This document shows, in pieces, positions 52,400-60,670 of a stretch of DNA of 64,000 nt; position 1 is the first letter of the stretch; each line of letters opens with the position of its first letter. Both the position numbers and the translations under genes were made by a program. The notes below the pieces were generated by a model. That model saw nothing but the letters and a program-made list of their open reading frames with translations. It ran no database searches and was not told the origin of the DNA. The stretch is from Nocardia bovistercoris (GTDB lineage Bacteria > Actinomycetota > Actinomycetes > Mycobacteriales > Mycobacteriaceae): NCBI RefSeq assembly GCF_015674855.1, contig NZ_JADMLG010000003.1, forward strand, positions 62,001 to 126,000, given 5' to 3'.

Positions 52400-52696
52400 G
52401 TGACCGCGTTCACGGCCTTGGCCGTCGGACAAGGTGTGATCATGCTGACCCTCGCCGCCTGGTGGATCAGCGGAAAGCACCGCGGTTCGCTCGCAGGTCG
52501 TTGCGACCGCTTCGTACACCACGCGAAACTGATGCTAGCGGCACGCGATGCCCATGAGGCTCGGGTAGCGCAGTCGCCCCGGAGTGGGGGTGACACGACA
52601 CGCGCGGTCCGACAGCGTCAAACGCGCACCGGGCGGGCCGATCTGGATAGTCGTACCGACAGTCGAGGCCCACTTGTCCCGCGTAGCAGAGGGTAG
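52400..52696 (+). CDS. possible small membrane protein
   Basis: 98 codons from a GTG overlapping the stop of a 21-codon leader frame. Residues 2-22 (T-A-F-T-A-L-A-V-G-Q-G-V-I-M-L-T-L-A-A-W-W) would form one transmembrane helix; the rest is basic and alanine/arginine-rich with no family. The flanking DNA is degenerate, so this may be chance. Low confidence. Confidence 0.25.
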   Translation: MTAFTALAVGQGVIMLTLAAWWISGKHRGSLAGRCDRFVHHAKLMLAARDAHEARVAQSPRSGGDTTRAVRQRQTRTGRADLDSRTDSRGPLVPRSRG

Positions 52697-52815
52697 TCGT
52701 CGACGGGTGATCTCACGCATGGTCGGGAAGACTGTGTCGTCTCCACGTCACGGCGACACCGACGATCGCCGAATTCCGATATCAGAGGCCTGGGCGCCTC
52801 TGGCGAGGTGAAACG

Positions 52816-53031
52816 ATGAGCGATCCCCACGTCGCCGACAAAGAATTGCACGTGCGAATCTGGCTGGAGGGCACGCCATTCGACTACGTGACCACCGCAG
52901 TCGTCCTACACAACCTCCTGCTGGACTGGAAGCGCAAGCGCTGGTGCGCGATAGAGGTCGTCTCGACGGACCGCCCGGTGCGCGGGAAGCTCCCGCGGCT
53001 ACCGTGTGAGCGCTTGTTCTCCGGACCGTGA
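52816..53031 (+). CDS. 71-residue hypothetical protein
   Basis: ATG at 52816 follows GAGGTGAAACG. The product has a protein-like composition: K-E-L-H-V-R-I-W-L-E-G-T-P-F-D-Y then V-V-L-H-N-L-L-L-D-W-K-R-K-R-W, suggesting a strand, a helix and a basic C-terminus. No family recognised. It stands alone on the edge of the degenerate stretch, 330 bases before the catabolic operon promoter. Confidence 0.4.
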   Translation: MSDPHVADKELHVRIWLEGTPFDYVTTAVVLHNLLLDWKRKRWCAIEVVSTDRPVRGKLPRLPCERLFSGP

Positions 53032-53359
53032 TCGTCGACCCGACCGACCCGCGCGAGCGTGGACGGCTGGATGCTTCCTCGCTGGTCGGTGTGAGGGCGC
53101 GCCACGGGTCCCGAGTTTCAGTCACGCGGGGTTCGCTTACTGCACTCTCGTCCGGCGCCGACGATGGTCCGGCGGTTGATCGGATCCCTCTACCCGAACC
53201 GCCAGCCGCCGCCGTCACTGTGACGGAAGAATCGCAGGGTTGGGGTGAGCTGGTCGCGCCATTGATGCGGCACTGCGCGGGTCGGTCGATCGGGTCACTC
53301 GAGTAACCGGCGCGAGGGTGGCGTTCGGGCGCGGGTCGACTGGTCGGCGAGGGTGGCTC
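53032..53359. other. gene-free gap before the catabolic operon
   Basis: No convincing gene; a 92-codon frame starting at 53028 overlaps the previous stop but has no ribosome-binding site and an ill-formed composition. The promoter of the operon begins at 53360. Confidence 0.4.
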
Positions 53360-53416
53360 TTGACGTAACCCTCATCGATCATTATCTTCGATACAAGACA
53401 TTATGTCTTCTATCGA
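53360..53416 (+). promoter_or_regulatory. catabolic operon promoter with 29-bp palindrome
   Basis: TTGACG (53360-53365), 17 bases, TATCTT (53383-53388). Overlapping the -10 and the start site is a palindrome at 53388-53416: TCGATA-C-AAGACAT-T-ATGTCTT-C-TATCGA, perfect but for one C/C mismatch. The core AGACAT/ATGTCT recurs in the promoter at 60428-60494. It probably is the operator for the IclR-type regulator at 63063. Confidence 0.75.
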
Positions 53417-53451
53417 GGTCATTAATCTTCTCAGGCAACGGAGGCTTGGCG

Positions 53452-53901
53452 ATGATCTTTCACGTTTCGATTCCCGCGGACGACACTGAGCGTGTCGCGA
53501 AGGTGATCGCGGAGATCTGGGGTGGGAAGGCGTTCCCGTTCCCGCCGTGGCCCGGTGCGTGGATCGCGATGGCCGGCGACGACCGCAGCACGACCTGTGA
53601 GGTGTATCCGCGGTCGCAGACCATGGCGCCCGGTGAGGGCCCCGACGGGGCGGTCGGGCCGCTGCTCGACGAATCGCCGTCGAAGTACGTGGCTTTCCAC
53701 TTCGCCACCGCGACGAACAAGACGCAGGAGGAAGTCGTCGCGATCGGTGAGCGGGAAGGCTGGAGGGTCGTGCGGTCCCCGCGCGGTGAGCTCTTCGATG
53801 TCATCGAGTTCTGGGTCGAGGACCGGCTGCACGTCGAGGTGCTCACCGCGGAAATGCAGGCCGACTACCTGAAGAACGTGAACTACGAGATGTGGCACTG
53901 A
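53452..53901 (+). CDS. hypothetical protein, first gene of catabolic operon
   Basis: 149 residues from ATG 53452 with GGAGG eight bases upstream. Opens M-I-F-H-V-S-I-P-A-D-D-T-E-R-V-A and has W-P-G-A-W-I-A-M, Y-V-A-F-H-F-A-T-A and F-W-V-E-D-R-L-H-V-E-V-L segments, a strand order that could be a VOC-like fold, but the metal ligands are not clear. No firm family. Lead position behind the regulated promoter suggests a role in the pathway, perhaps substrate binding or isomerisation. Confidence 0.7.
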   Translation: MIFHVSIPADDTERVAKVIAEIWGGKAFPFPPWPGAWIAMAGDDRSTTCEVYPRSQTMAPGEGPDGAVGPLLDESPSKYVAFHFATATNKTQEEVVAIGEREGWRVVRSPRGELFDVIEFWVEDRLHVEVLTAEMQADYLKNVNYEMWH

Positions 53902-53978
53902 ACCACGGCCCGTACCAGCCGACGACAGGCAACACGGTTGCCGATCGTTTTCATCGCCAGCCCGAAAGGCAGCCCTTC

Positions 53979-55226
53979 GTGATCGACTCGACCGCCAGGT
54001 CACACCCACCCACCCTGTCCCTGTCGGAACGGGACCGACGTTGGCGTCTGCTGCGAGAGATGATGCAGCGCAACGATGTCGAGTGCCTGTTGGTGCCGCC
54101 GGCCCCGTTGCGGTATCCGGCCGACACCTATTTCACCAACGACCTGCCCGGATCGGCGGTGATCCTTCCTCTGGAGGGTGAGCCGGTGGCGATCCAGCGC
54201 GGCGCCTCGGTGGCCGGGTCGTGGATGCAGGCACAGGAGTGGGGCGAGGCGACCTGGATCGAGGACATGCGATTCGGCCCGCGCGCGCCGACGATGGTCG
54301 AGGTGCTGAAGGAACGGGGGCTTGCGCACGCTCGGATCGGTACGATCGGCGTACTCAGCGGGCCGAACCTGCTGCCCTACGGGTGGACACCGCAGCCGAT
54401 GTGGTCCTACATCCACGAGCAGCTGCCCGAGGCCACCTTCGTCGACCTGCTCGACGAGTTCACCCACATCTGGGTGGTCAAGAGCGAAGAAGAACTCGTC
54501 CTGTTCCGCCACGCCTCCGACCTGGCCGAACGGGCTTGCGAAGTGATGCTCGAGGTCACCAGGGCGGGGGTCAGCGAAGTCGACATCTACTCGGCCGTGC
54601 TGCACGAGTTCCATCGCAACGGCGCCGGCATGGCCCACGACCTCTTCCTGCACTCCGGACCGGACAACCTCAGCTGGGACGCACCGCGGTGGCTGTATCG
54701 GACGCAACCGCCGCGCATCGTGCAGAACGGCGACATGGTCCTGGCGGAGATGATGCCCGCGGTCGGCGGTCTGGAAGCCCAGGCCCAGATGTGCGTCGCG
54801 GTCGGTGAGGTCGCCGAGCCCTTCCACCGTGCCGCCGAGGTCGCGCGCGAATCCTACGAACGCGGACTCGAGGCGCTGCGTCCCGGCGTGCGGTTCGGCG
54901 AGGTCGCCGACGCCATGGCAGAACCGCTCGAACGAGCCGGAGCATGGCACCTGACCCCGCTCATCCACAGCCTCACCCCGCTGACGATGGTCGGGCCGGT
55001 GACCGAAGGCACCGACAAGTCTCTCAAGGACTGGTTCGAAAAGGTCGACGAGTTGCCCGGCACCGACCTCGATGTCGTTCTCGAACCAGGAATGACCATG
55101 CAGCTCGAACCGGACGCGGTCTTCGGACGCCACCAGGTGAACATCGGCGGCAATGCCATCGTGACCGACAGCGGATGCGAGGAACTGAACTCGCTGCCGA
55201 CGCGCCTGCGGTTCGCCAACAGTTAG
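53979..55226 (+). CDS. M24-family (creatinase/aminopeptidase P-like) protein
   Basis: 415 residues from GTG 53979 with AAAGG nine bases upstream; an earlier GTG at 53892 overlaps the previous gene. N-terminal creatinase-type domain (1-150), then the pita-bread domain (S-E-E-E-L-V-L-F-R-H-A-S near 170). In metal-dependent members the ligands are Asp, Asp, His, Glu, Glu; here the first two positions read L-A-E-M-M and E-A-Q-A-Q, so both aspartates are replaced, while L-E-P-G-M and Q-L-E-P-D remain. It may be a metal-free, creatinase-like C-N hydrolase or an inactive homologue. Confidence 0.82.
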   Translation: MIDSTARSHPPTLSLSERDRRWRLLREMMQRNDVECLLVPPAPLRYPADTYFTNDLPGSAVILPLEGEPVAIQRGASVAGSWMQAQEWGEATWIEDMRFGPRAPTMVEVLKERGLAHARIGTIGVLSGPNLLPYGWTPQPMWSYIHEQLPEATFVDLLDEFTHIWVVKSEEELVLFRHASDLAERACEVMLEVTRAGVSEVDIYSAVLHEFHRNGAGMAHDLFLHSGPDNLSWDAPRWLYRTQPPRIVQNGDMVLAEMMPAVGGLEAQAQMCVAVGEVAEPFHRAAEVARESYERGLEALRPGVRFGEVADAMAEPLERAGAWHLTPLIHSLTPLTMVGPVTEGTDKSLKDWFEKVDELPGTDLDVVLEPGMTMQLEPDAVFGRHQVNIGGNAIVTDSGCEELNSLPTRLRFANS

Positions 55227-55417
55227 CCCTTAGATCACCACCGGCCGAGACGTCAGTCGGCCGAAGTGAGCCGACCCTGCGCCCGGCGCGGTCCCGGACC
55301 TTGGACGGCTGTCCGGTGGGGACACCGGCATCGAAGGTCCGGACGGGCCCGTCACGCCCGGCTGCCGGCGCGCACCCGAAGGCCTCTACACACCCCGACA
55401 AGGAGTCTGCACCCGCC

Positions 55418-56200
55418 ATGAGCGACCTCGAGTACAACGTCACCGACTACGTGGCCACCATCCAGCTCAATCGCCCCGAGAAACGAAACGCGTTCACTCT
55501 GCCGATGGTCGACGCGTGGGCCGACCGGTTGCTCGAAGCTCAGGCGGACCCGCAGGTGCGGGTCATCGTGATCACCGGTGCGGGACAGGGATTCTGCTCC
55601 GGCGTCGATCTGTCGTGGATCGAGGACCACGATCGCAGCTCACTCGAGTTCAAGCAGGATCTGACCGAGCACATCCATCGCGTGCCGCTGGCCCTGGAAT
55701 CAGTGGACAAGCCGGTCATCGCAGCCATCAACGGCGACGCGGTCGGAGCCGGACTGGACATGGCCCTCATGTGCGACTTGCGCTTGGCCTCCACCAGCGC
55801 GCGGCTGGCGATGTCCTACATCAAAGTCGGCCTGGTGCCCGGCGATGGCGGATGCTGGTTGCTGCCGAGGCTCGTTGGCTTGCCACGTGCGCTCGAGCTG
55901 TTGTGGACCGGTGACATGATCACTGCGGAGCGCGCTCTCGAGCTGGGAATGCTCAACGCGGTCCACGACTCCGACGATCTGCTCGTGCAGACCTACGAAC
56001 TCGCCGCCCGCCTGACATCCCGCCCGCCGGTCGCGTTGCGGATGATCAAACGGGCGACCTACCAGTCGCAGAAGCTCGACTTCCGCACCAGTTTGGATCT
56101 GATCTCCTCACATATGGGCGTCGTTCGCACGACCGCGGACTCGGTGGAGGCGTATCGGGCTTTCGCCGAGATGCGGACAGGGCAGTTCACGGGCCGATGA
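55418..56200 (+). CDS. enoyl-CoA hydratase/isomerase
   Basis: 260 residues from ATG 55418 with AAGGAG upstream. Crotonase-fold marks are clear: L-N-R-P-E-K-R-N-A near 17-25, the first oxyanion strand G-A-G-Q-G-F-C-S-G-V-D near 53-63, and the second I-N-G-D-A-V-G-A-G-L near 106-115. The catalytic region S-Y-I-K-V-G-L-V-P-G-D-G-G lies near 130-142. It hydrates or isomerises an enoyl-CoA formed by the adjacent CoA-transferase pathway. Overlaps the CoA-transferase start by ATGA. Confidence 0.92.
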   Translation: MSDLEYNVTDYVATIQLNRPEKRNAFTLPMVDAWADRLLEAQADPQVRVIVITGAGQGFCSGVDLSWIEDHDRSSLEFKQDLTEHIHRVPLALESVDKPVIAAINGDAVGAGLDMALMCDLRLASTSARLAMSYIKVGLVPGDGGCWLLPRLVGLPRALELLWTGDMITAERALELGMLNAVHDSDDLLVQTYELAARLTSRPPVALRMIKRATYQSQKLDFRTSLDLISSHMGVVRTTADSVEAYRAFAEMRTGQFTGR

Positions 56201-57294
56201 CCGCTCTGCAGGGACTACGCATAGCCGACTTCTCCCGGATCCTCGCGGGTCCGTTGGCGACGATGCTGCTGGGTGACCTCGGTGCCGACGTCGTCAAGGT
56301 CGAACGGCCCGGCGGGGGCGACGACACCCGCTCCTGGGGACCGCCCTACGCCGAGGACGGCACTGCCACCTACTTCCTGAGCGTCAACCGCAACAAGCAG
56401 AGCCAGGTCTTGGACCTGAGCACCCAGATCGGTCGCCGGCGTGCCCAGGACCTGGCCGTCGAATGCGGCATCGTCGTGGAGAACTTCCGTCCCGGTGTAA
56501 TGGACCGCCTCGGACTCGGATACGAAGTCCTCGCCGAACGCCGCCCCGACCTGATCTACTGCTCGATCAGCGCGTTCGGATCTGGCGACGGCGCTGCGCT
56601 GCCGGGCTACGACCTGATCGTTCAAGCGGTGGGCGGGTTGATGAGCATCACCGGAACCCCTGACGGCGAACCGCAGAAGGTCGGTGTCGCCTTGGTCGAC
56701 GTCGTCACCGGACTGTTCGCGGCGCTGGGCATCGTTGCCGCGGTGCGACATCGCGAGCGCACGGGAGAGGGACAGCGCATCGAAGTCGACCTGTTGAGCT
56801 GCGTCTTGGCCGCGCTGACCAACCAGGCGGCGGGATACACCGCCGGCGGAGTGATCCCGCAGCGGATGGGTAACCAGCACCCCTCGATCGCGCCCTACGA
56901 GACATTGCCGACCGGTGACGGAGTCCTGGCTGTCGCGGTCGGCAACGACAAGCAGTTCACCGCGATGTGCGCCGTGCTCGACGCCCCAGAGCTGGTCGGG
57001 GATACACGTTTCGTGTCCAACACCAGCCGAGTCGGCCACCGTGACGCCCTGCGAACCGAACTGGTGAAGCGACTGTCAGGCGGCGACGCCGCGACATGGG
57101 CGCGCAGGCTCAACGACGCGGGAGTGCCGGCCGGACCGGTCAACGATCTGGCCGCTGCCTTCGAATACGCGCAGTCGCTGGGACTGGAGCCGATCGTGAA
57201 CATCGGCGGCACCGCGCTACCCCGAAACCCGCTGCGCATGGCCGGCACGCCCGTGCGCTACGCGTCGGCGCCACCGCGGCTGGAGAAGTTGTAG
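56197..57294 (+). CDS. family III CoA-transferase (CaiB/BaiF)
   Basis: 365 residues. The opening L-R-I-A-D-F-S-R-I-L-A-G-P near 7-19, L-G-A-D-V-V-K-V-E-R-P and E-N-F-R-P-G-V-M-D near 97-105 are signature segments of class III CoA-transferases; the acceptor Asp is expected near the L-P-G-Y-D-L-I-V-Q region (145-152). It moves CoA from a donor thioester to a carboxylic acid, activating the pathway substrate for the hydratase next door. Coupled to the hydratase (ATGA). Confidence 0.93.
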   Translation: MTALQGLRIADFSRILAGPLATMLLGDLGADVVKVERPGGGDDTRSWGPPYAEDGTATYFLSVNRNKQSQVLDLSTQIGRRRAQDLAVECGIVVENFRPGVMDRLGLGYEVLAERRPDLIYCSISAFGSGDGAALPGYDLIVQAVGGLMSITGTPDGEPQKVGVALVDVVTGLFAALGIVAAVRHRERTGEGQRIEVDLLSCVLAALTNQAAGYTAGGVIPQRMGNQHPSIAPYETLPTGDGVLAVAVGNDKQFTAMCAVLDAPELVGDTRFVSNTSRVGHRDALRTELVKRLSGGDAATWARRLNDAGVPAGPVNDLAAAFEYAQSLGLEPIVNIGGTALPRNPLRMAGTPVRYASAPPRLEKL

Positions 57295-57336
57295 TCCGTG
57301 GACGCCATGGCGCCCATCGCAGAACAGGAGACAATC

Positions 57337-58311
57337 GTGCAGAGACAAGAGTCGGCGGACAAGATCGCAGCGCGCGCCGTGACACCCGGCAAGGTCAGTC
57401 GGAGCCCGTTCGGGCCCGACGATCAGATCGGGATGCTCAATGTGATGACCGCCGAGACGAGGGCGGCGGCGTGGGCGGTTGTCGACCCCACCACGATGTA
57501 CGACATCTCCGTCGACTACCACGTGGGGATGCCTTCATGGGCCGGCCTCGGTGACCCGACCTATCAGATCTGGATGTCACACACGCCACAGGGCAGCGTC
57601 AACGAGAACGTCCTGGGCGTCGGTGAAACACACAACCGCCACGTCACCTACTCCGGCGACTGCATCACCATGTACACCCACACCGGTACCCACCTCGACG
57701 CACTCAACCACTTCGGCCTGGACGGGATGGTGTGGAACGAGGTCCGAGCCGACCGCGATCTCGGCAGCAGGCACTGGCTCAAGAACGGCGCCGAACAATT
57801 ACCGCCCGTGATCGCGCGTGGCGTCTTGCTCGATGTCGCCGCGGCCGCGGGCGTAGACGTGCTGCCCGACTCCCACCGGATCACCGCCGAGGAACTGACC
57901 TCGGTGATGCGGCGCCAAGGCACGCAAGTGCGGCTGGGAGACGTCGTGCTCATCCGCACCGGGCGCATGCGGCTCTGGCACGACGGGGCCCGCTATCTGC
58001 ACAACGAAGCCGGGTTGGACCGCGAAGCAGCCGCGCTGCTCGCCGAAGCGGGCGCCATGATCATCGGCGCCGACAATGTCGCGCTCGAAGTGATGCCCAG
58101 CGTCGATCCGACCAACTGGCATCCCGTGCACACCTACCTGTTGGGCGAGTGCGGTATCCCGATCATGGAAAACGCCTACCTCGAGGAGATCGCGCAAGCG
58201 CGACTCTGGGAATTCGTGATGGTCGGCGCGGGCTTGCGGTTGCGCGGCGCCACCGCCTCACCCATGCGGCCCCTCGTCTTCCCCGTTCGCGCCGGAGCGA
58301 ACCTGACCTGA
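57337..58311 (+). CDS. cyclase family protein (kynurenine formamidase-like metal hydrolase)
   Basis: 324 residues from GTG 57337 with GGAG six bases upstream; a GTG at 57298 is an alternative. The metal-binding motif HTGTHLDALNH (about 116-126) is the cyclase-family HxGTHxDxPxH with Ala in place of Pro. W-H-P-V-H-T-Y-L-L and M-E-N near the C-terminus complete the usual fold. Members hydrolyse amides, lactones or cyclic compounds; in this operon it may open a ring or cleave an N-acyl bond (inference). Confidence 0.88.
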   Translation: MQRQESADKIAARAVTPGKVSRSPFGPDDQIGMLNVMTAETRAAAWAVVDPTTMYDISVDYHVGMPSWAGLGDPTYQIWMSHTPQGSVNENVLGVGETHNRHVTYSGDCITMYTHTGTHLDALNHFGLDGMVWNEVRADRDLGSRHWLKNGAEQLPPVIARGVLLDVAAAAGVDVLPDSHRITAEELTSVMRRQGTQVRLGDVVLIRTGRMRLWHDGARYLHNEAGLDREAAALLAEAGAMIIGADNVALEVMPSVDPTNWHPVHTYLLGECGIPIMENAYLEEIAQARLWEFVMVGAGLRLRGATASPMRPLVFPVRAGANLT

Positions 58312-58371
58312 AAACCCGCGCGGGTGGCCGCACCCGGCCTCGCGTCTACGCCCCCACGTCAGGAGCCTCAC

Positions 58372-59511
58372 ATGCGCGAGATCGTCGACCAGCTGACCGC
58401 CTGGCACGACGACGACATCCCCTTCGCTCTGGCCACCGTGGTACGGACCTTCTCGAGCGCGCCACGGTCCGCGGGCGCGGCGATGGCGGTCTCGGACCGG
58501 GGCGATGTCGTCGGCAGCATCTCCGGCGGTTGTGTCGAGGCCGCCGTCGTCGAGGCGGCCGAAGAAGTGTTGCGCACCGGCACGCCGCTGCACCGACGCT
58601 TCGGCGTCTCCGACGACGACGCCTTCGCCATCGGACTGACCTGCGGCGGAACCATCGATGTGTTCATCGAGCGATGCTCACCCGAGTTGGGCGCATACCT
58701 GAACGTGCTGCGCACCTCGATAGCCGCTCACGCACCGGCAGCGCTGGCGACCGTGATCGTCGGGAGCGTAGCGCTGGGGCGACACCTGTTGCTGACCGAT
58801 GACATGTTCTCGGGAAGCCTCGGATCCGAGGACCTGGACCGTGCCGTGCGCAGTCATCTCGTGGGTGCTGTCCGCAGCGGTACGGATGCGGTCGTCCGGT
58901 TCGGCGGCCACGCCCCGGACTGCCATGACGAGGTGACGCTGTTCGTGCGCACCTTCGCGTCACCTCCGCGCATGATCGTCTTCGGCGCCGTCGATTTCGC
59001 GCGTCCGCTCATCCAGATCGGAAAGATCCTCGGCTATTCGGTGACCCTGTGCGACGCGCGCCCCACGTTCGCGACACGCGCCCGCTTTCCCGAGGCCGAC
59101 GACCTCGTCATCGACTGGCCACACCGCTACCTCGACTCGGTAGTCGTGGACGAGCGCACCGTTGTGTGCGTTCTGACCCACGACCCCAAATTCGACATCC
59201 CGCTGCTGGAAACGGCGCTGCGGCTTCCCGTCGCCTACATCGGTGCGATGGGCTCGCGCCGCACGACCGGTCGGCGTGAGGCCGAACTGCGCCGCCGTGG
59301 ACTGACCGAGATCGAACTCGAACGCCTGCACGCACCGATCGGCCTCGACATCGGAGGCCGGACACCCGCGGAAACCGCGATCTCGATCGCGGCGGAGATC
59401 ATCAGCGTGCGAGAAGGCCGCTCCGGCCGACACCTGAGAGCAGGCTCGACAGCAATACACAGCCACCACGCTCCTCACGAGCCTGCACCGCCGTTCACTG
59501 CCGCAGTGTGA
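58372..59511 (+). CDS. XdhC/CoxI family protein
   Basis: 379 residues from ATG 58372 with AGGAG six bases upstream. The N-terminal XdhC domain has T-F-S-S-A-P-R-S-A-G-A-A-M and S-I-S-G-G-C-V-E, with L-T-C-G-G-T-I near 86-92; the C-terminal Rossmann domain has I-V-F-G-A-V-D-F-A-R near 205 and A-Y-I-G-A-M-G-S-R-R near 294. XdhC proteins insert sulfurated molybdenum cofactor into xanthine-dehydrogenase-type enzymes. No molybdenum hydroxylase subunit is in the window, so its client is elsewhere or absent. Confidence 0.9.
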   Translation: MREIVDQLTAWHDDDIPFALATVVRTFSSAPRSAGAAMAVSDRGDVVGSISGGCVEAAVVEAAEEVLRTGTPLHRRFGVSDDDAFAIGLTCGGTIDVFIERCSPELGAYLNVLRTSIAAHAPAALATVIVGSVALGRHLLLTDDMFSGSLGSEDLDRAVRSHLVGAVRSGTDAVVRFGGHAPDCHDEVTLFVRTFASPPRMIVFGAVDFARPLIQIGKILGYSVTLCDARPTFATRARFPEADDLVIDWPHRYLDSVVVDERTVVCVLTHDPKFDIPLLETALRLPVAYIGAMGSRRTTGRREAELRRRGLTEIELERLHAPIGLDIGGRTPAETAISIAAEIISVREGRSGRHLRAGSTAIHSHHAPHEPAPPFTAAV

Positions 59512-59576
59512 CCGCCGAACCTCGCAGTAGTCGGCACACCGTCACACCTCCTTCGCGGGGTCGGCGAACAGAATTT

Positions 59577-59625
59577 CAGAAAAATAATACGAGATCGTAC
59601 ATTTATTGCTAATCTGTAACCAGGG
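59577..59625 (+). repeat. 48-bp regulatory-like element, copy B
   Basis: Begins CAGAAAAATAATACGAGATC and ends TGTAACCAGGG; it matches 51751-51798. It contains the inverted repeat TACGA-GA-TCGTA and a -10-like TAATCT. It follows the XdhC gene and lies 324 bases before the SnoaL-like gene, possibly as a distant promoter. Confidence 0.5.
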
Positions 59626-59948
59626 GATGATCAAGGGTCCGAGGATGGCGCGGCGTCGCCGACGCGGCGCCCGTGAAGGCTCGTGGCCGGAAGGGTGTCG
59701 AGCTGTCGGGCAGCCGGCGACGACCGAGGCTCGACGGGTCGTCGACGCCGTGGCAGCCAGGATGCCGCGGTCGGGTTGTCGACGACCGGACAAGGGCGCG
59801 TCACGCGGCTGTCGGTCGATGTACGGAACCCGCGTCACGTCCCTACTGATCAGTTGGCACCGAAGGGTGTGCAACCGATGCGAAACCGCTGGAACCGGTG
59901 GCGGTAAGTCGCTGTGCGGCAGGCCGGATCGCGAAAGGAAGAGATCTC
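59626..59948. other. gap before the SnoaL-like gene
   Basis: No convincing gene in 323 bases; arginine-rich frames only. If copy B of the 48-bp element is a promoter, this would be a long untranslated leader. No stable hairpin stood out. Confidence 0.4.
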
Positions 59949-60323
59949 ATGACCGATTGGCTCGGCGACTACTACGCGTGCGCCGACTCGCTTCAGTTGG
60001 ACAACTATGTCGAACGGCACAGCCTCGATGCCAGCGTCGTGTTCGGCAACAGTCCGCCCGCGAACGGGCGGGAGGAGATCGCGGCGGCGGTCGGTGGACT
60101 GTTCGCCATCCTGTCGGGAATGCGCCATGAACGTCGAGAAGCCTGGCTCGTCGACGACGGCAACACCGCCCTGGTGGAGGCGATCGTGCACTACACGACC
60201 ACGGGAGGTTCCACGATCGCGCTGCCGGGCTTCTCGGTGCTGCAACGCGTTCCAGAGACCGGACTGATCCGGTCGCTGCGCGTCTACGTCGACATGGCAC
60301 CGCTGTTCTCCGCTCTCGACTGA
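59949..60323 (+). CDS. SnoaL-like / NTF2-fold protein
   Basis: 124 residues from ATG 59949 with AAAGGAAGAG upstream. The cone-shaped NTF2-like fold is suggested by an N-terminal helix pair (Y-Y-A-C-A-D-S-L-Q-L-D-N-Y), S-V-V-F-G-N-S-P-P-A-N-G-R-E-E-I-A-A-A-V near 29-48, and the closing strands E-A-I-V-H-Y-T and F-S-V-L-Q-R-V. Members bind or isomerise small hydrophobic molecules. Role in this pathway unknown. Confidence 0.8.
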   Translation: MTDWLGDYYACADSLQLDNYVERHSLDASVVFGNSPPANGREEIAAAVGGLFAILSGMRHERREAWLVDDGNTALVEAIVHYTTTGGSTIALPGFSVLQRVPETGLIRSLRVYVDMAPLFSALD

Positions 60324-60427
60324 CCCTCGGGGGTCAGTGTTCGGCGCCGAGCTTGGGCGACGTACGTCCCTGCGGCACTCGCGTAAGCGCGAGAACCGGC
60401 GTCCGTACCGGTCACCGGATTCCGGCC

Positions 60428-60494
60428 TTGACGTGAGCCACGCCACTGTCTATGTTCTATATGGGGGACAAAATGTCTCGCATAAGAGACATTT
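60428..60494 (+). promoter_or_regulatory. P450 operon promoter with inverted-repeat operator
   Basis: TTGACG (60428-60433), 17 bases, TATGTT (60451-60456). Fifteen bases further, AAATGTCTC-GCATAA-GAGACATTT (60471-60494) is a perfect 9-bp inverted repeat. The ATGTCT/AGACAT core and the promoter geometry match the other island promoter at 53360-53416, so both are likely under the same regulator. Confidence 0.75.
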
Positions 60495-60583
60495 AGGCGG
60501 TGACTTCGGCTTGGACGTGGTGCCGCTCGACTTTCATTTCTCACCAGCACGACATGTCTGAGATGTCAGACGAGGAGGAATCG

Positions 60584-60670
60584 GTGTCTACCGTGGCCAT
60601 CCCCACTCGCCCCGCGAACGCGGGCTCCCGACGCATGGACCTCGTGGCCGGGACGGGGGTGCGGGCATGA
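60584..60670 (+). CDS. 28-residue leader ORF coupled to the P450 gene
   Basis: GTG 60584 is preceded by AGGAGG with five bases between, one of the best ribosome-binding sites in the window, and its TGA overlaps the P450 ATG (ATGA at 60667-60670). The product starts MSTVAIPTRPANAGSRRMDL and has no family. An ATG at 60554 in the same frame would lengthen it by 10 codons. The likely purpose is to load ribosomes for the P450 gene, which has no good site of its own; the peptide may have no separate role. Confidence 0.45.
   Translation: MSTVAIPTRPANAGSRRMDLVAGTGVRA

Noticed and set aside
51293..52696. 467-codon plus-strand frame
   Set aside because: It overlaps the aldo/keto reductase remnant in another frame, is low-complexity Arg/Ala/Pro and has no ribosome-binding site; only its last 98 codons are listed, at low confidence.
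53028..53306. 92-codon frame overlapping the stop of the 71-residue ORF
   Set aside because: No ribosome-binding site, no family, and Ser/Pro/Arg-rich composition.
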